DNA of 5,812 nucleotides from Candidatus Cloacimonadota bacterium (GTDB lineage Bacteria > Cloacimonadota > Cloacimonadia > Cloacimonadales > TCS61): NCBI GenBank assembly GCA_030596265.1, contig JAUVKM010000154.1, forward strand, positions 1 to 5,812. The letters run 5' to 3'. The translations under genes and the position numbers were made by a program. How positions within the stretch are numbered: position 1 is the first letter of the stretch; each line of letters starts with the position of its first letter. Below are positions 5,724-5,812 of the stretch, piece after piece. Under the pieces are notes generated by a model. The model did no database searches, had not been told where the DNA came from, and worked only from the letters and a program-made list of their open reading frames with translations.

Positions 5724-5812
5724 TTAACCTCTTAATTCCCTTTCTGTTAAAAGAGTTTTCATGCGAGCAATGTCTTTCTTAACATCTTTTAATTTATTTC
5801 CATTTTCCAGAC
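5724..5812 (-). CDS. rpmC: Large-subunit ribosomal protein L29, C-terminal 28 residues (gene enters from the right edge)
   Basis: Only the end of this gene is in the window: 28 codons followed by TAA. The readable residues run from [10 protein letters not shown] through DIARMKTLL to TERELRG. This matches the second helix of L29, where an R(K)xIARxKTxLxER pattern before the stop is typical. L29 is a small two-helix protein that binds 23S rRNA near the peptide exit tunnel and forms part of the docking site for trigger factor, SRP and SecY (known for the family). The stop lies one base before the rpsQ start, and the GAGG ribosome-binding sequence for rpsQ is inside the last codons of this gene, so the two are probably translated in a coupled way. 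The identity rests on this short segment plus its position next to rpsQ. Confidence 0.93.
   Translation of the reverse strand, partial: LENGNKLKDVKKDIARMKTLLTERELRG

Overview
The window is a contiguous stretch of the bacterial spc ribosomal-protein operon. Every gene is on the minus strand, so transcription runs from high to low coordinates. In transcription order the genes are rpmC (L29, C-terminal end only), rpsQ (S17), rplN (L14), rplX (L24), rplE (L5), rpsN (S14), rpsH (S8), rplF (L6), rplR (L18), rpsE (S5), rpmD (L30), rplO (L15) and secY (first 352 codons). This is the standard bacterial order with nothing inserted. Twelve genes encode ribosomal proteins and the thirteenth encodes the SecY channel. 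The grouping co-produces ribosome parts and the membrane channel that translating ribosomes dock on.

The DNA is AT-rich by eye and the proteins are clearly bacterial. S14 is the short zinc-binding form. L6 carries an extra loop of about 12 residues, and S14 and S5 start at TTG. The proteins look like those of a Gram-negative, non-proteobacterial lineage, possibly near the FCB or PVC groups, but I cannot fix the phylum from this stretch and treat this as a weak inference.

The layout is very tight. Gaps are 1 to 30 nt, with one 4-nt overlap (rpsE/rpmD). No internal promoter, terminator, RNA gene, mobile element or CRISPR array is visible, and no gene-free stretch approaches 300 bases. At six junctions the stop codon runs directly into, or forms part of, the next gene's Shine-Dalgarno sequence, which suggests translational coupling along the transcript.

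The outstanding feature is in rpmD. An ordinary L30 core of about 57 residues is followed by a 107-residue tail of twenty uninterrupted five-residue units, mostly of the form xxKKx. The tail resembles the C-terminal tail of histone H1 or of bacterial AlgP/Hc1-like proteins and almost triples the protein's length. The remaining points of interest are small: the L6 insertion, a start-site correction for L5, two matching TTG start contexts, and an A-rich slippery site inside the L30 tail. I see no unknown multigene system here.
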